A stretch of DNA of 64,000 nt. Origin: Pseudarthrobacter phenanthrenivorans Sphe3. Lineage in GTDB: Bacteria > Actinomycetota > Actinomycetes > Actinomycetales > Micrococcaceae. Below, piece by piece: positions 18,717 through 27,869 of this stretch; position 1 is the stretch's first letter, and each line of letters opens with the position of its first letter. The notes under the pieces are model-generated. The model was not told the origin of the DNA. It worked only from the letters and a program-made list of their open reading frames with translations, and did no database searches. The position numbers were made by a program, and so were the translations under genes. The stretch is from the NCBI RefSeq assembly GCF_000189535.1, contig NC_015145.1:2852001-2916000 (forward strand). The letters are read 5' to 3'.

Positions 18717-19571
18717 CTAGGACCGCGCCACCAGCTCCCGTTCCAGCGCGACCTCGAACTCCGCCTTGGGCCATTGGAGGTCCAGGCCCTCCATGGTGGA
18801 CAGCAGCAGCTGCTGTACGGCGATCCGGGCGTACCACTTCTTGTTGGCGGGGATGACATGCCAGGGGGCGTCCGCGGTGTTGGTCTCGTCGATCGCCGCC
18901 TGGTATGCGCTCATGTAGTCGTCCCAGAAGGCACGTTCGTCCAGGTCGCCCCGGCTGTATTTCCAGTGCTTGGCCGGGTTGTCCAGCCGGGCCAGCAGCC
19001 GCTCCTTCTGTTCCTGGCCACTGATGTGGAGCATCACCTTGACCACTTTGGTGCCGGATTCAGTGAGCCGCGCCTCGAATTCATTAATGGCTACATAGCG
19101 CCGCTTGATCTCTGCGGGGCTGGCCCAGCGGTGGACGCGGTGGATCAGGACGTCCTCGTAGTGGGACCGGTCGAATACGCCCACCATTCCGGCGGCCGGC
19201 ACTTCCTTCTCGATCCGCCAAAGGAAATCGTAGGACTTCTCCTCCTCCGTGGGTGCCTTGAAGGCCTTGAACTGGACGCCCTGGGGGTTCATGGCGGCCA
19301 TCACATGGTTGACGATGCCGCCCTTGCCCGCCGTGTCCATGGCCTGGAGGATCAGCAGGATGCGTTTGCGGCCGCCAAACCGCGATTCGGCAAACAATTT
19401 CTCCTGGAGCTCCGCCAGCGCGTCGTCCATTTCCGCCAGCAGGGCCTGGCCGTCCTCCTTGGTGCCGCTGTACCCCGGAGTGGAATCAGGATCGAGGGCT
19501 GCCAGCGAGAAGTCCTTTCCCGCCCGCAGGGTCTCGGATGCGTGCTGATCAAAGCCAATGTCGCCAGCCAT
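18717..19571 (-). CDS. Polyphosphate kinase 2 family protein
   Basis: PPK2 domain protein of 284 residues, transferring phosphate between polyphosphate and nucleotides. Walker A-like MDTAGKGG (78-85), Walker B FDRSHYEDV (133-141), lid arginines around RVHRW and KRRYVAINEFE, and a C-terminal WHVIPANKKWYARIAV segment. The one-domain length and RSHYEDV fit the PPK2 class acting on NDP or NMP; which class is not certain. ATG at 19571 preceded by AAGGG; an upstream in-frame GTG would add nine residues. Cytoplasmic; probably in phosphate storage or NTP regeneration. Confidence 0.88.
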   Translation of the reverse strand: MAGDIGFDQHASETLRAGKDFSLAALDPDSTPGYSGTKEDGQALLAEMDDALAELQEKLFAESRFGGRKRILLILQAMDTAGKGGIVNHVMAAMNPQGVQFKAFKAPTEEEKSYDFLWRIEKEVPAAGMVGVFDRSHYEDVLIHRVHRWASPAEIKRRYVAINEFEARLTESGTKVVKVMLHISGQEQKERLLARLDNPAKHWKYSRGDLDERAFWDDYMSAYQAAIDETNTADAPWHVIPANKKWYARIAVQQLLLSTMEGLDLQWPKAEFEVALERELVARS

Positions 19572-19624
19572 GGGGTGTCCCTTTCCCTGAAGTTGCACGG
19601 GAGCAAAGCGCCCGTGAGCACAGG

Positions 19625-20845
19625 CTAGTTCCCCTGGTACCTGCTGAGGAAGTCCCCCATCCGGCCCACTGCCTCTTCAATGTCCTTGACGTTGGGCAGG
19701 GTCACCATCCGGAAGTGGTCCGGGCGGACCCAGTTGAACGCCCGGCCGTGCGAGACCAGGATCTTTTGCTCCCGAAGCAGGTCCAGGACGAACTTCTCGT
19801 CATCGCGGATGTGGTAGACCTCCGGGTCCAGCTTGGGGAAGAGATACAGGGCTCCCCTGGCCTGCTGCGTACTGACGCCCGGGATCGCGTTGAGCATGTC
19901 GTAGGCCTTGTTGCGCTGTTCCAGCAGGCGTCCGCCGGGCAGGATCAGGTCGTTGATGCTCTGGTATCCGCCAAGGGCGGTCTGGATGGCATGCTGGGCC
20001 GGGACATTCGCGCACAGGCGCATGTTGGCCAGCAGGCTGATCCCTTCAAGGTAGTCCGCCGCGTCCTTTTTGGGGCCGGAGATGGCCATCCAGCCGGCGC
20101 GGTAGCCGCACACCCGGTACGCCTTGGACAGTCCGCTGAAGGTCAGGCACAGGACGTCGTCGCCGGTGAGTCCGGCCAGGTTGATGTGAACGGCGTCCTC
20201 GTACAGGATCTTCTCGTAGATCTCGTCGGCGAAGACCACCAGGCCGTGCTTCTCCGCCAGCGCCACAATCTTCCGCAGCGTCTCTTCGGGATACACCGCT
20301 CCGGTGGGATTGTTGGGGTTGATCACCACGATGCCCTTGGTGCGCGGCGTGATCTTGGCTTCCATGTCCTCCAGGTCCGGCTGCCAGCCCGTCTCCTCAT
20401 CGCAGAGGTAGTGGACGGGCCTGCCCCCGGCCAGCGCCACGGAAGCGGTCCACAGCGGGTAGTCCGGGGTGGGGATCAGGACTTCATCGCCGTCGTCAAG
20501 GAGTGCCATCAGGGACATGGTGATGAGTTCACTGACGCCGTTGCCCAGGTAGATGTCGTCCACATGGATGTTTTGGATCCCGCGGGTCTGGTAGTACTGC
20601 GAAACGGCGGTCCGGGCAGAAAAGATGCCGCGGGAATCACTGTAGCCCTGGGCATGCGGCAGGTGCCGGATCATGTCCACCAGGATGGCGTCCGGCGCTT
20701 CGAATCCGAACGGAGCGGGGTTTCCGATGTTCAGTTTGAGGATCCGGTGACCCTCCGCTTCCATCTGCTGTGCGGCCTGGAGGATCGGTCCACGGATGTC
20801 ATAAAGGACGTTATTGAGCTTTGTGGACTGCCTGAATTCTGCCAT
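19625..20845 (-). CDS. alaA: Alanine-synthesising aminotransferase AlaA
   Basis: 406-residue class I PLP aminotransferase. The N-terminus FRQSTKLNNVLYDIRGPIL is characteristic of AlaA (glutamate-pyruvate aminotransferase). NPNNPTG at about 176-182, DEIYEKILYED, PLP lysine in SGLSKAYRVCGYRAGW (Lys241), and FRMVTLPN near the end. It makes alanine from pyruvate in the cytoplasm and so feeds peptidoglycan and protein synthesis. Monocistronic: the opuC operon is on the same strand but ends downstream. A CATATT hexamer plus GAGGG lie just before the ATG. Confidence 0.92.
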   Translation of the reverse strand: MAEFRQSTKLNNVLYDIRGPILQAAQQMEAEGHRILKLNIGNPAPFGFEAPDAILVDMIRHLPHAQGYSDSRGIFSARTAVSQYYQTRGIQNIHVDDIYLGNGVSELITMSLMALLDDGDEVLIPTPDYPLWTASVALAGGRPVHYLCDEETGWQPDLEDMEAKITPRTKGIVVINPNNPTGAVYPEETLRKIVALAEKHGLVVFADEIYEKILYEDAVHINLAGLTGDDVLCLTFSGLSKAYRVCGYRAGWMAISGPKKDAADYLEGISLLANMRLCANVPAQHAIQTALGGYQSINDLILPGGRLLEQRNKAYDMLNAIPGVSTQQARGALYLFPKLDPEVYHIRDDEKFVLDLLREQKILVSHGRAFNWVRPDHFRMVTLPNVKDIEEAVGRMGDFLSRYQGN

Positions 20846-20906
20846 CCCTCAAATATGCCACAGGAAGGATGGGCGGCCGTTGAGACGTCGGCCACAAGGA
20901 TGGGGG

Positions 20907-20925
20907 GCGGGCTTCACGCCCGCCG
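20907..20925 (-). terminator. Hairpin upstream of alaA / downstream region of osmolyte operon
   Basis: Seven-bp GC stem with 5-nt loop (GGCGGGC-TTCAC-GCCCGCC) 20 bp after the osmolyte-binding-protein stop on the minus strand. No T tract; probable but weak terminator. Confidence 0.4.
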
Positions 20926-20944
20926 GGACGGACGACGGCGGCTG

Positions 20945-21907
20945 CTACTTGACGATGCCCTTTTCCTTGAGCCAGGCATCCGCGGCTTCCTTGGCGCCCT
21001 GCTTCTGGCTGCCGCTGACGGCCCTGTTCAGGTTGATCAGGTCCTCCGTGGTGAGGATGCGGGAAACAGAGTTGAGAGCTTCTTTTGCCTTGTCGGTCAT
21101 TTTCGCCTCGTTGTACAGCGGAACCACCTGCTGGGCGATGAAGTTGTTCTTGGGGTCCTCCAGCACCACGAGGTCGTTGTCCGCGATGGACGGCGTGGTG
21201 GTGTAGATGTCCGCCACCTGCACCTGGTCCTCCAGCAGCGCCTTGAGCGTCACCGGGCCGCCGCCGTCACTGAAGGGCTCCAGTTTCCTGGGCTCGCAGT
21301 TGTAGTTCTCCTTCAGGCCGGGCAGGCCGTAAGCGCGCTCAGCGAAGGTGGCGGGGGCACCCACCACGATTTCGCTGCAGACCTTTGCCAGGTCTTCAAT
21401 GGACTTGAGCTGGTACTTCTCGGCGGTTGCCTTGGTAACCACCATGGCGTCCTTGTTTTCCGCCTTGGACGGTTCCAGTACCGCCAGGCCATCCGGCAGC
21501 TTCTCGGGCAGCGCCTTGGCGATGTCCTCTGCGGATTCTTCGGTGGCTGCCTTGTCCACGTGCAGGAGCAGGTTTCCGGTGTAATCCGGCACCACATCCA
21601 CCGAGCCGTCCTGGACTGCCTTGAAGTACACCTCGCGGGAGCCGATGTTCGGTTTGGTGGTGGCGGTGACGCCGGAGGCGTTCAGGGCTCCGGCGTACAG
21701 TTCGGCCACGATCTGGCTTTCGGGAAAATCAGCCGAGCCCACCACCAGGGAAGTGGCTTCCCCGGAAGCTGGACCGCTGGTGGCCGGCGCCTCGCTGAGG
21801 GGATCGGAGGATCCTCCGCAGGCGGACAGGGCCACAGCCAGGCCCAGCCCGGCGGCGAGCCCGCCGAATCCGCGCCTGCCGAGGCGTTGTGGATGGCGTT
21901 CTTTCAT
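20945..21907 (-). CDS. Glycine betaine/choline-type ABC substrate-binding lipoprotein (OpuCC/ProX family)
   Basis: 320 residues with a twin-arginine-like basic N-terminus, hydrophobic core and lipobox LSAC (putative lipid-modified Cys30). The body is an OpuAC-type binding domain: LVVGSADFPESQIVAELYAGAL, then KPNIGSREVYFKAVQDGSVDVVPDYTGNLL, the family hallmark of quaternary-amine binders. Final gene of a four-gene operon; its ATG overlaps the preceding permease stop (ATGA). Ligands are probably glycine betaine, choline or carnitine, for osmoprotection. Confidence 0.9.
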   Translation of the reverse strand: MKERHPQRLGRRGFGGLAAGLGLAVALSACGGSSDPLSEAPATSGPASGEATSLVVGSADFPESQIVAELYAGALNASGVTATTKPNIGSREVYFKAVQDGSVDVVPDYTGNLLLHVDKAATEESAEDIAKALPEKLPDGLAVLEPSKAENKDAMVVTKATAEKYQLKSIEDLAKVCSEIVVGAPATFAERAYGLPGLKENYNCEPRKLEPFSDGGGPVTLKALLEDQVQVADIYTTTPSIADNDLVVLEDPKNNFIAQQVVPLYNEAKMTDKAKEALNSVSRILTTEDLINLNRAVSGSQKQGAKEAADAWLKEKGIVK

Positions 21908-22647
21908 GGTTTACCTCCTTGTACTACAGCCTCCGTGAGGACGGGGTCTGTGAGATCGGCCGTAGCCTGCTGGCTGCGGCGGGACTGCCTCGAGGCGCCT
22001 GTTGCCAGGAACAGCCTCTGGAAAAGGGACAGGACGAGGTCGACGGCGATTGCCAGCGCCGCGATGAGCAGGGAACCTCCGAGCATCTGCGGGAAGTCGC
22101 TGAGCACCAGTCCGTCGAAAAGGTACCGGCCGAGGCCGCCGAGGTTGATGTAGGCCACCACGGAAACGGTGGCGATCACCTGGAGCACGCCGGTGCGGAA
22201 ACCGCCGAACATCACCGTGAGTGCGTTGGGCAGCTCGGCACGGAACAGGACCTGCAGTTCGGTCATGCCCATGGCCCGGGCAGCGTCCACCACAGTGCGG
22301 TCCACGCTGGAGATTCCGGCGTAGGTGCCGGCGAGCAGCGGCGGAACGGTGAGGATGACCAGCGCCCAGATGGGCGGCATCAGTCCGATCCCGGCGACCA
22401 GCACAAAGAGCGTCAGCAAACCAAGTGTCGGCAGGGCGCGCAGGGCCCCGGCGAGGGCCACCACCGCTACCCTTCCCCGGCCCGTGTGGCCCACATAGAG
22501 CCCGACGGGTACCGCGATGGCGGCGGCGATGAGCATCACCAGGCCGGTGTACTGCAGGTGCTCGGCCAGCCGGGCCGGTATCCCGGCGCTGCCGGTCCAG
22601 TTCTCCGGATCGGCAAGCCAGGCGAAGGTGTCGGAGAAGACGCTCAT
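21904..22647 (-). CDS. Osmolyte ABC transporter permease (OpuCB/OpuCD type)
   Basis: 247 residues with six predicted helices and the BPD_transp_1 core. EAA loop VVDAARAMGMTELQVLFRAELPNAL is clear; the LRALPTLGLLTLFVL segment is typical of this family. The C-terminal tail (after about 215) is hydrophilic and variable. Overlaps both neighbours by 4 bp, so the operon is translationally coupled. Confidence 0.9.
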   Translation of the reverse strand: MSVFSDTFAWLADPENWTGSAGIPARLAEHLQYTGLVMLIAAAIAVPVGLYVGHTGRGRVAVVALAGALRALPTLGLLTLFVLVAGIGLMPPIWALVILTVPPLLAGTYAGISSVDRTVVDAARAMGMTELQVLFRAELPNALTVMFGGFRTGVLQVIATVSVVAYINLGGLGRYLFDGLVLSDFPQMLGGSLLIAALAIAVDLVLSLFQRLFLATGASRQSRRSQQATADLTDPVLTEAVVQGGKP

Positions 22648-23375
22648 GGGTTTCCTCCGCCGGTCTTCGGCTCCGCAAGGCGCAGGGCGGCTCCCGCTGC
22701 CTCATCGACGGAAGCCGCCTCCTGCTCCCGGTTTTCCCGTCTCCCGGCCCGTTCCCAGGGCGTAACGAGCCGTTCCAGCAGGACGAGGAAGGCGTCCATG
22801 AGCAATGCAAGGATGAGGATGGCGATGATGCCCACCACAATTTCGGTAATGAAGCCCCGCTGCAGCCCCGACGTAAACAGCATCCCCAGGTTTCCGATGC
22901 CCAGCAGTGCTGCCACGCTGACCAGGGAGATGTTGCTGACCGAGACCACCCGGAGCCCGGCGAAAAGGACGGGCAGGGACAACGGCAGATCCACGTGCAG
23001 GAACCGGGCCAACGGTTTGTAGCCCATGGCAACGGCGGCCTGGCTGACGTCCCCGCTGACCGAGTCGAAGGCATCCAGGGCTGCGCGGACCAGCAGCGCC
23101 ACGGCGTAGATGGTCAGGGCCACCACCACGTTGAGCGGGTCAAGGATCCTGGTGCCCAGGATGGTGGGCAGGATGATAAACAGGGCCAGCGAGGGGATGG
23201 TGTAAAGGAGCGAGGAAGCTGTCAGCACCACGGAGCGGAGCGGCCGGTTCTGCCGTGCCAGCTGCGCCAGCGGGATGGAGATGGCCAGTCCAAGGACCAT
23301 GGGGACCAACGCCAGGAGCAGGTGCTGGCCGGCCCGCTCCAGGACCATGCCGCTGTTGGCGAGGAACCATTCCAT
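22644..23375 (-). CDS. Osmolyte ABC transporter permease (OpuCB/OpuCD type)
   Basis: 243 residues, paralogous to the following permease and forming a heterodimer with it. Helices near 15-35, 50-70, 75-95, 140-165 and 180-205, with LLYTIPSLALFIILPTILG and an EAA loop DVSQAAVAMGYKPLARFLHVDLP. The C-terminus is charged and probably disordered. Starts at the stop of the ATPase gene (TAATG, 1-bp overlap). Confidence 0.9.
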   Translation of the reverse strand: MEWFLANSGMVLERAGQHLLLALVPMVLGLAISIPLAQLARQNRPLRSVVLTASSLLYTIPSLALFIILPTILGTRILDPLNVVVALTIYAVALLVRAALDAFDSVSGDVSQAAVAMGYKPLARFLHVDLPLSLPVLFAGLRVVSVSNISLVSVAALLGIGNLGMLFTSGLQRGFITEIVVGIIAILILALLMDAFLVLLERLVTPWERAGRRENREQEAASVDEAAGAALRLAEPKTGGGNP

Positions 23376-24475
23376 TAGAGTGCTGCCTGCCGGATCTGGC
23401 GCGCCTCTTCGATGAGGGCCAGTACTTCACCGCCCCGGATCACGCCCTGCACCTTGCCCTCGCTGTCCACCGCCACGCCCAGGCCTGAGGGTGAGGAAAG
23501 GGCAGCGTCCAGCGCCCGGCGCAGGCTTTCGCCTGGACGGAACAGGGAACCGCCGGGAATTAGGCCGCCGTCAGCGCCGGGAGTGGACCAACCCAGCGGG
23601 CGCATCTCCTCGTCCACCACCAGCTGCCAGCCGCCTGTCGACTCTGGATCAGCAGCGCTCCCGGCGCGGCCGCGGACGATCGTGGGCACCGGATGGAGGG
23701 TGACGCCGTCGGACGGGGTGAAACCCAGGTGCCGGAACCCGCGGTCCCGGCCCACGAAGGAGGCTACGAAGTCGTTGGCCGGCGCGCGCAGGATCTCCTC
23801 GGGGGTGGCGTACTGGGCAAGCTTTCCGCCCACCGCGAAGACCGCAACCTTGTCGCCCAGGACAGTGGCTTCGTCGATGTCGTGGGTGACGAACACGATG
23901 GTCTTGGCCAGGTCCTTCTGGAGCCGCAGCAGTTCCTGCTGGAGTTCGTCGCGGACCACGGGGTCGACGGCGCTGAAGGGTTCGTCCATGAGGAGGACGG
24001 GAGGATCGGCCGCGAGCGCGCGGGCAACCCCCACGCGCTGCTGCTGGCCGCCCGACAGCTGGGACGGGTAGCGCTTGCCCAGTGAATGCGCCAGGCCCAC
24101 CACGTCCAGCAGTTCCCCGGCGCGGCGGCGGGCCTCGGCCTTGGACACGCCGTTCAGCCGTGGCACGGTGGCTATGTTGTCCAGCACGGACCGGTGGGGC
24201 AGCAGCCCTGCCGACTGCATCACGTACCCCATGGAGCGGCGCAGCTCGGGCGCCGGCACTGAGGTGACGTCCTTGCCGTCCACAGTGATGACGCCGGATG
24301 TTGGCTCCACCATCCTGTTGATCATGCGCAGCGTGGTTGTCTTGCCGCAGCCCGAGGGACCGACGAGGACGGTGATGGAGCCCTTGCTGATGGACATGGA
24401 GAGCTGGTCCACAGCCGGCTGCCCGCCCTGGTACTGCTTGGTAACGTTCTGGAACTCGATCATCGCCTGGTCCAT
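23375..24475 (-). CDS. Osmolyte ABC transporter ATPase with CBS-like tail (OpuCA/ProV type)
   Basis: 366 residues. ABC domain: Walker A GPSGCGKT (39-46), Q-loop YVMQSAGLLPH, signature LSGGQQQR, Walker B VLLMDEPFSAVD, H-loop VTHDIDEA. The C-terminal part (about 280-366) matches the CBS-pair region of OpuA/ProV ATPases, which in relatives senses ionic strength or cyclic di-AMP. First gene of the operon. Start ATG at 24475 with AGGTAAG upstream; an internal ATG four codons later (24463) is an alternative. The 215 bp upstream, divergent to pirin, hold the promoters. Confidence 0.9.
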   Translation of the reverse strand: MDQAMIEFQNVTKQYQGGQPAVDQLSMSISKGSITVLVGPSGCGKTTTLRMINRMVEPTSGVITVDGKDVTSVPAPELRRSMGYVMQSAGLLPHRSVLDNIATVPRLNGVSKAEARRRAGELLDVVGLAHSLGKRYPSQLSGGQQQRVGVARALAADPPVLLMDEPFSAVDPVVRDELQQELLRLQKDLAKTIVFVTHDIDEATVLGDKVAVFAVGGKLAQYATPEEILRAPANDFVASFVGRDRGFRHLGFTPSDGVTLHPVPTIVRGRAGSAADPESTGGWQLVVDEEMRPLGWSTPGADGGLIPGGSLFRPGESLRRALDAALSSPSGLGVAVDSEGKVQGVIRGGEVLALIEEARQIRQAAL

Positions 24476-24678
24476 AGTGCGGACTTACCTGTTCTCTGGG
24501 ACGGGCTGTTGGCAGCACCGCGACATTGTCATCAGCACGCTGTTAGTTACGGTAACCCAAACCTGGGCCGGCAACACCTGCAGCGCAGCCAAATCCGGGC
24601 AAAGGAATCCTTTCCGTAACCATTCGGAGCCGCGAAGGCCGCGGATGGGATCCACTCCACGGGCGGTCCCGGCAGGCC

Positions 24679-24684
24679 TACAGT
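24679..24684 (+). promoter_or_regulatory. -10 hexamer TACAGT, leaderless configuration
   Basis: TACAGT ends 6 nt before the GTG of the pirin gene. GGAG sits within those 6 nt, too close to act as a ribosome binding site. Confidence 0.45.
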
Positions 24685-24690
24685 GGAGAT

Positions 24691-25713
24691 GTGACCAACT
24701 TGGAGTTAGCGCCCCAGCAGGAAGTCTGTCCGCCGGCGGCTGAGGGGGGCAGCTCAGGACCCTGCCTGCAGCTGTGGCCGCAGCGCGAGGTGCCGCTCGG
24801 CGGAGTCAGGGCAATGAACGTCCAGCGGACGCTGCCGCAGCGCGGCCTTCCCACCATCGGGGCGTGGTGTTTCCTGGACAGCTTCGGCCCTGACCGGACC
24901 GCAATGTCCGTGCTCCCGCACCCCCATATCGGCCTGCAGACGGTGACGTGGCCACTTGCCGGGCATATCCGGCACCGGGACAGCGTGGGCAGCGACGTGG
25001 TGGTCCGGCCGGGGGAACTGAACATCATGACGGCAGGATACGGCGTGTCCCACTCGGAATTCGCTGTCCCGCCGCCTGCCGGGGAGGATCTCCCGGTACA
25101 GCGCGGACTGCAGCTTTGGGTGGCACTGCCTGACCATGAGAGGCACCGGCAGCCGGCCTTCGAACAGCACCGGGAACTGCCCAAGGCCAGCGGACAGGGC
25201 TTCACGGCCACCGTCATGGTGGGTGAACTCGCGGGCGTCGCATCACCGGCAACCATGTACTCGCCGATCATCGGAGCCGATGTGTTGTGCGACGGTGCCG
25301 CAGTTCTGCCGCTGAACGGGGACTTTGAGCACGGCATCCTGGTACTCGACGGCGGCCTGGCGGTGGACGGCCAGGACCTTCCTCCCGGTCCGCTGGGCTA
25401 CCTGGGCCGGGGACGGGACCAGCTGCAGCTGCAGGCACTTCCCGGAACGCGCTTCCTCCTGATCGGCGGCGAGCCGTTCCAGGAGGAGCTGCTGATGTGG
25501 TGGAATTTCGTTGGCCGCACCCACGAGGAAGTGGAACAGGCCCGGAGCGACTGGGAAGCGCAGGGCGACCTGCCGGAAACGGCGGCGGCCGCAGCGCGGT
25601 ACGGCCTGGTACCGGGTCACGGCCCCGGCGCCGGACCGGAGGCCGGGCGGATTCCTGCTCCCCCGCTGCCCGGTGTGCGGCTCACGCCCCGGAAGCGGAC
25701 GGCACAGGAATAA
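24691..25713 (+). CDS. Pirin family protein
   Basis: 340-residue bicupin. N-terminal metal site is complete: HPHIG (about 77-81), HRDSVGSD, and ELNIMTAGYGVSHSEF with the last His and Glu ligands. The C-terminal cupin begins near MYSPIIGADVL and ends around 290, followed by a Pro/Gly-rich tail of about 50 residues, longer than usual. Bacterial pirins are iron proteins variously linked to quercetinase activity or to regulation of pyruvate metabolism; which applies cannot be told here. Divergent from the osmolyte operon; convergent with the kinase-like gene. Confidence 0.88.
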   Translation: MTNLELAPQQEVCPPAAEGGSSGPCLQLWPQREVPLGGVRAMNVQRTLPQRGLPTIGAWCFLDSFGPDRTAMSVLPHPHIGLQTVTWPLAGHIRHRDSVGSDVVVRPGELNIMTAGYGVSHSEFAVPPPAGEDLPVQRGLQLWVALPDHERHRQPAFEQHRELPKASGQGFTATVMVGELAGVASPATMYSPIIGADVLCDGAAVLPLNGDFEHGILVLDGGLAVDGQDLPPGPLGYLGRGRDQLQLQALPGTRFLLIGGEPFQEELLMWWNFVGRTHEEVEQARSDWEAQGDLPETAAAAARYGLVPGHGPGAGPEAGRIPAPPLPGVRLTPRKRTAQE

Positions 25714-25736
25714 GACTCCGCCGGCTTGCCTCCCTG

Positions 25737-26684
25737 TCAGGCCTGCTCTGCCACCAGCTGGAGCACGCCGAACACGGGTTCCTGGTCCAGCACCCGGATG
25801 TCCGCCACACCCGCATCCATGAGGTTGCGGCGGAAGGACTCCTGGAGAGGTGCCACGTGCATGCCCAGGCCGCCGCCCAGGATCACCGGCCCCTTGATGT
25901 GCAGCTGACCCAGAACCTGCAACGCCAGTGCGGCGAGATCCTCCCCGGCCTGGTCCAGCAGGGCCTGGCTCTCCGGGTGGCCGGCGGCTGCCGCCTCCAC
26001 CACCAGCCGGGCCTGCTGCGCCCAGAAGCGGCGGCCCGTGCCGGGCGAATGGAAGAGTGCAATCAGGCGGTTGGGATCGTCCACTCCACAGGACCGCAGG
26101 AGGGCGATGGTGAGCTCATCGGCCGGCAGTCCCCGGTTCATCTGCCGAAGGCTGTGGCGGACAGCTTCGCGCCCCAGCCAGTAACCGCTGCCTTCATCCC
26201 CGAGAAGGTAGCCCCAGCCGCCTGCCCTGGCTTCACCGCCGTCGGCATTCCTGCCCCAGGCGGCCGAACCCGTTCCCGCAATCACCGCCACCCCGGTGCT
26301 GGCATGGCCCGCCGCCAGCAGCAGGCGCGAGTCATGGACCACGGTCACCCGGGCGCCGGGCACATGCGGCTGGATCAGTGACGCCAGGGCGGCAGCGTCG
26401 TCTGCTGTGTCGATCCCGCCGGAGCCGGCGTAAGCCTGGGAAACCTGCCCGCCGCCAATGCGCGCAAAGAGGTCGGCGAGGTTGGCTGCTGCCTCATCCC
26501 GGCTCACGTTCTGCACGTTCGAGCTGCCTGCTGACTCGTCCGCTACCGGAACCCCGTCCTCGAAACGGACCCCGTGCGTCTTGGTCCCGCCGATATCGAG
26601 CCCGATGATCACGCCGCGGAGCGGACTAGAGGCCGGACCGCCCGGTAGCGGCGCGGTTGTGGAGGAGTTTTCAGCATTAGTCAC
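25737..26684 (-). CDS. BadF/BadG-type sugar kinase, probable N-acetylglucosamine kinase
   Basis: 315 residues, ASKHA fold. Phosphate 1 motif LDIGGTKTHGV, phosphate 2 VIAGTGSAAWGRN, adenosine motif ILGGGLG, and a GGWGYLLGDEGSGYWLGREAV segment that is the strong hallmark of N-acetylglucosamine kinases in the BcrAD/BadFG family. It would phosphorylate GlcNAc from cell-wall or chitin turnover. The GTG at 26684 is chosen because TACCCT lies exactly 6 nt upstream (leaderless); an upstream ATG adds 13 residues. Neighbours give no further metabolic context. Confidence 0.82.
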   Translation of the reverse strand: MTNAENSSTTAPLPGGPASSPLRGVIIGLDIGGTKTHGVRFEDGVPVADESAGSSNVQNVSRDEAAANLADLFARIGGGQVSQAYAGSGGIDTADDAAALASLIQPHVPGARVTVVHDSRLLLAAGHASTGVAVIAGTGSAAWGRNADGGEARAGGWGYLLGDEGSGYWLGREAVRHSLRQMNRGLPADELTIALLRSCGVDDPNRLIALFHSPGTGRRFWAQQARLVVEAAAAGHPESQALLDQAGEDLAALALQVLGQLHIKGPVILGGGLGMHVAPLQESFRRNLMDAGVADIRVLDQEPVFGVLQLVAEQA

Positions 26685-26690
26685 GTCACA

Positions 26691-26696
26691 AGGGTA
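26691..26696 (-). promoter_or_regulatory. -10 hexamer TACCCT, leaderless configuration
   Basis: On the minus strand TACCCT ends 6 nt before the GTG of the kinase gene; no ribosome binding site precedes the start. Confidence 0.4.
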
Positions 26697-26787
26697 ATGG
26701 TGCTGGAGCAACATCTGACCCACCTGCCACGCTGTACTGGGCGCCTGTCAGTGGGCCTGGATGCCTTCCAGTGGGCTCGGATGCCTT

Positions 26788-27762
26788 TCAGTGGGACCGC
26801 TGCCGGACCATGCCGGCCAACAGCCCCGGCCCCTCCGTGACCACCATGTCCCGGAACAACCTGACGGGCACGGGCTCGGAGCCCGGCTTCCGCCGCCGCC
26901 AGGAAAGGCCTACCTCGCGGAAGGCCAGGGCGGACTCCAGGGGAACTTCAACCCAGCCCAGGTTCCCGGTGCCGGGGCTTACGGTGCGGCCCGGAGCATC
27001 GCCGCCCGGGGGCAGGATACTCACGCCGAGGCCTGCGGATACCAGGCCTCGGACTGTGTGCGAGTCCTGGCTTTCGAAGGCGATGCGTGGCCGGTAGCCG
27101 GCCTCGCGGAAAAGTGCATCCGTCAGGGAGCGCATCCCGTAGCCGGGCCCGAGGGCAACGAAAGGTTCGGACCTGATATCGGCCAGCGCGGCCGTGCTCC
27201 TGCCCGCCAGGGGGTGGCTGTGATGCACCACCAGCCGCAGCGGTTCGCGGTACAGCGGTGCCGAGGACAGGTTGCGGCCAGGCGGCGCGACCGGTGCCGT
27301 CAGCGCCATGTCGGACTCACCGGAGGCCAGTTCCTCGAGGCAGGTACTGCGTGCGCCCTGGCTCAAGGTAAAGGCGGCGCCGGGGTGGCGGCTGCGGAAG
27401 GCGCTGATCAGGAGCGGAAGGGCCGCCTCGCCGAAGGTGTGCTGGAACGAAAGTGAGATCCTGCCGCGCACCACGTCCGACTCGTCACGGACCACGTCGA
27501 GCCCCGTCTGGAACGCGGCCAGTGCCTGCTCAATGTAAGGCAGAAGGGTGCGGGCGGCAGGAGTGAGCCGCACTCCCCTGCCCTCCCGGACCAGGAGTTC
27601 GGTACCTACAACAGCGCTCGCGCGGGCCAGCGCGCGGCTGACCGTCGACTGCGGCACGCCCAGTAGTTCCGCGGTTTCCGTCACGTGCTCCGTCCTGCCC
27701 AACTCTGCGAGTACGGGCAGGAGCGGAAGCAGCTGCGCCAGCTGCTTCTGGTCCGGTTCCAC
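26788..27762 (-). CDS. LysR-family transcriptional regulator
   Basis: 324 residues. N-terminal winged helix (about 15-75) with HVTETAELLGVPQSTVSRALARASAVVG, then the effector-binding LysR domain (about 95-300) with ISLSFQHTFGEAALPLLI. Start GTG with AGGAG upstream. Divergently arranged with an MFS exporter gene 107 bp away and separated by a T-N11-A palindrome, the classical LysR control layout, so it most likely activates that transporter in response to its substrate. The effector is unknown. Confidence 0.88.
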   Translation of the reverse strand: MEPDQKQLAQLLPLLPVLAELGRTEHVTETAELLGVPQSTVSRALARASAVVGTELLVREGRGVRLTPAARTLLPYIEQALAAFQTGLDVVRDESDVVRGRISLSFQHTFGEAALPLLISAFRSRHPGAAFTLSQGARSTCLEELASGESDMALTAPVAPPGRNLSSAPLYREPLRLVVHHSHPLAGRSTAALADIRSEPFVALGPGYGMRSLTDALFREAGYRPRIAFESQDSHTVRGLVSAGLGVSILPPGGDAPGRTVSPGTGNLGWVEVPLESALAFREVGLSWRRRKPGSEPVPVRLFRDMVVTEGPGLLAGMVRQRSH

Positions 27763-27827
27763 CCTGGTCTCCTACTTCTATTGCCTTGCCTGAAGCATGC
27801 GGAATGGCTATCAGTTTTACACGAAAC

Positions 27828-27842
27828 ATGCATTGGAGGCAT
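27828..27842. promoter_or_regulatory. Candidate LysR box
   Basis: ATGC-N7-GCAT is a 15-bp dyad containing the T-N11-A LysR core, in the 107-bp divergent region between the LysR and MFS genes. It lies 16 bp upstream of the TAGTCT -10 hexamer, a position suited to contact RNA polymerase at the -35. Confidence 0.5.
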
Positions 27843-27857
27843 CTATCCGATGGGAGC

Positions 27858-27863
27858 TAGTCT
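27858..27863 (+). promoter_or_regulatory. -10 hexamer TAGTCT, leaderless configuration
   Basis: TAGTCT ends 6 nt before the ATG of the MFS gene at 27870; no ribosome binding site. Confidence 0.5.
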
Positions 27864-27869
27864 GGCGGA

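Noticed and set aside
19538..22153. 871-codon open frame on the plus strand
   Set aside because: Antisense to alaA and the osmolyte operon; its composition (His/Gly/Val-rich) and lack of motifs mark it as a high-GC shadow.
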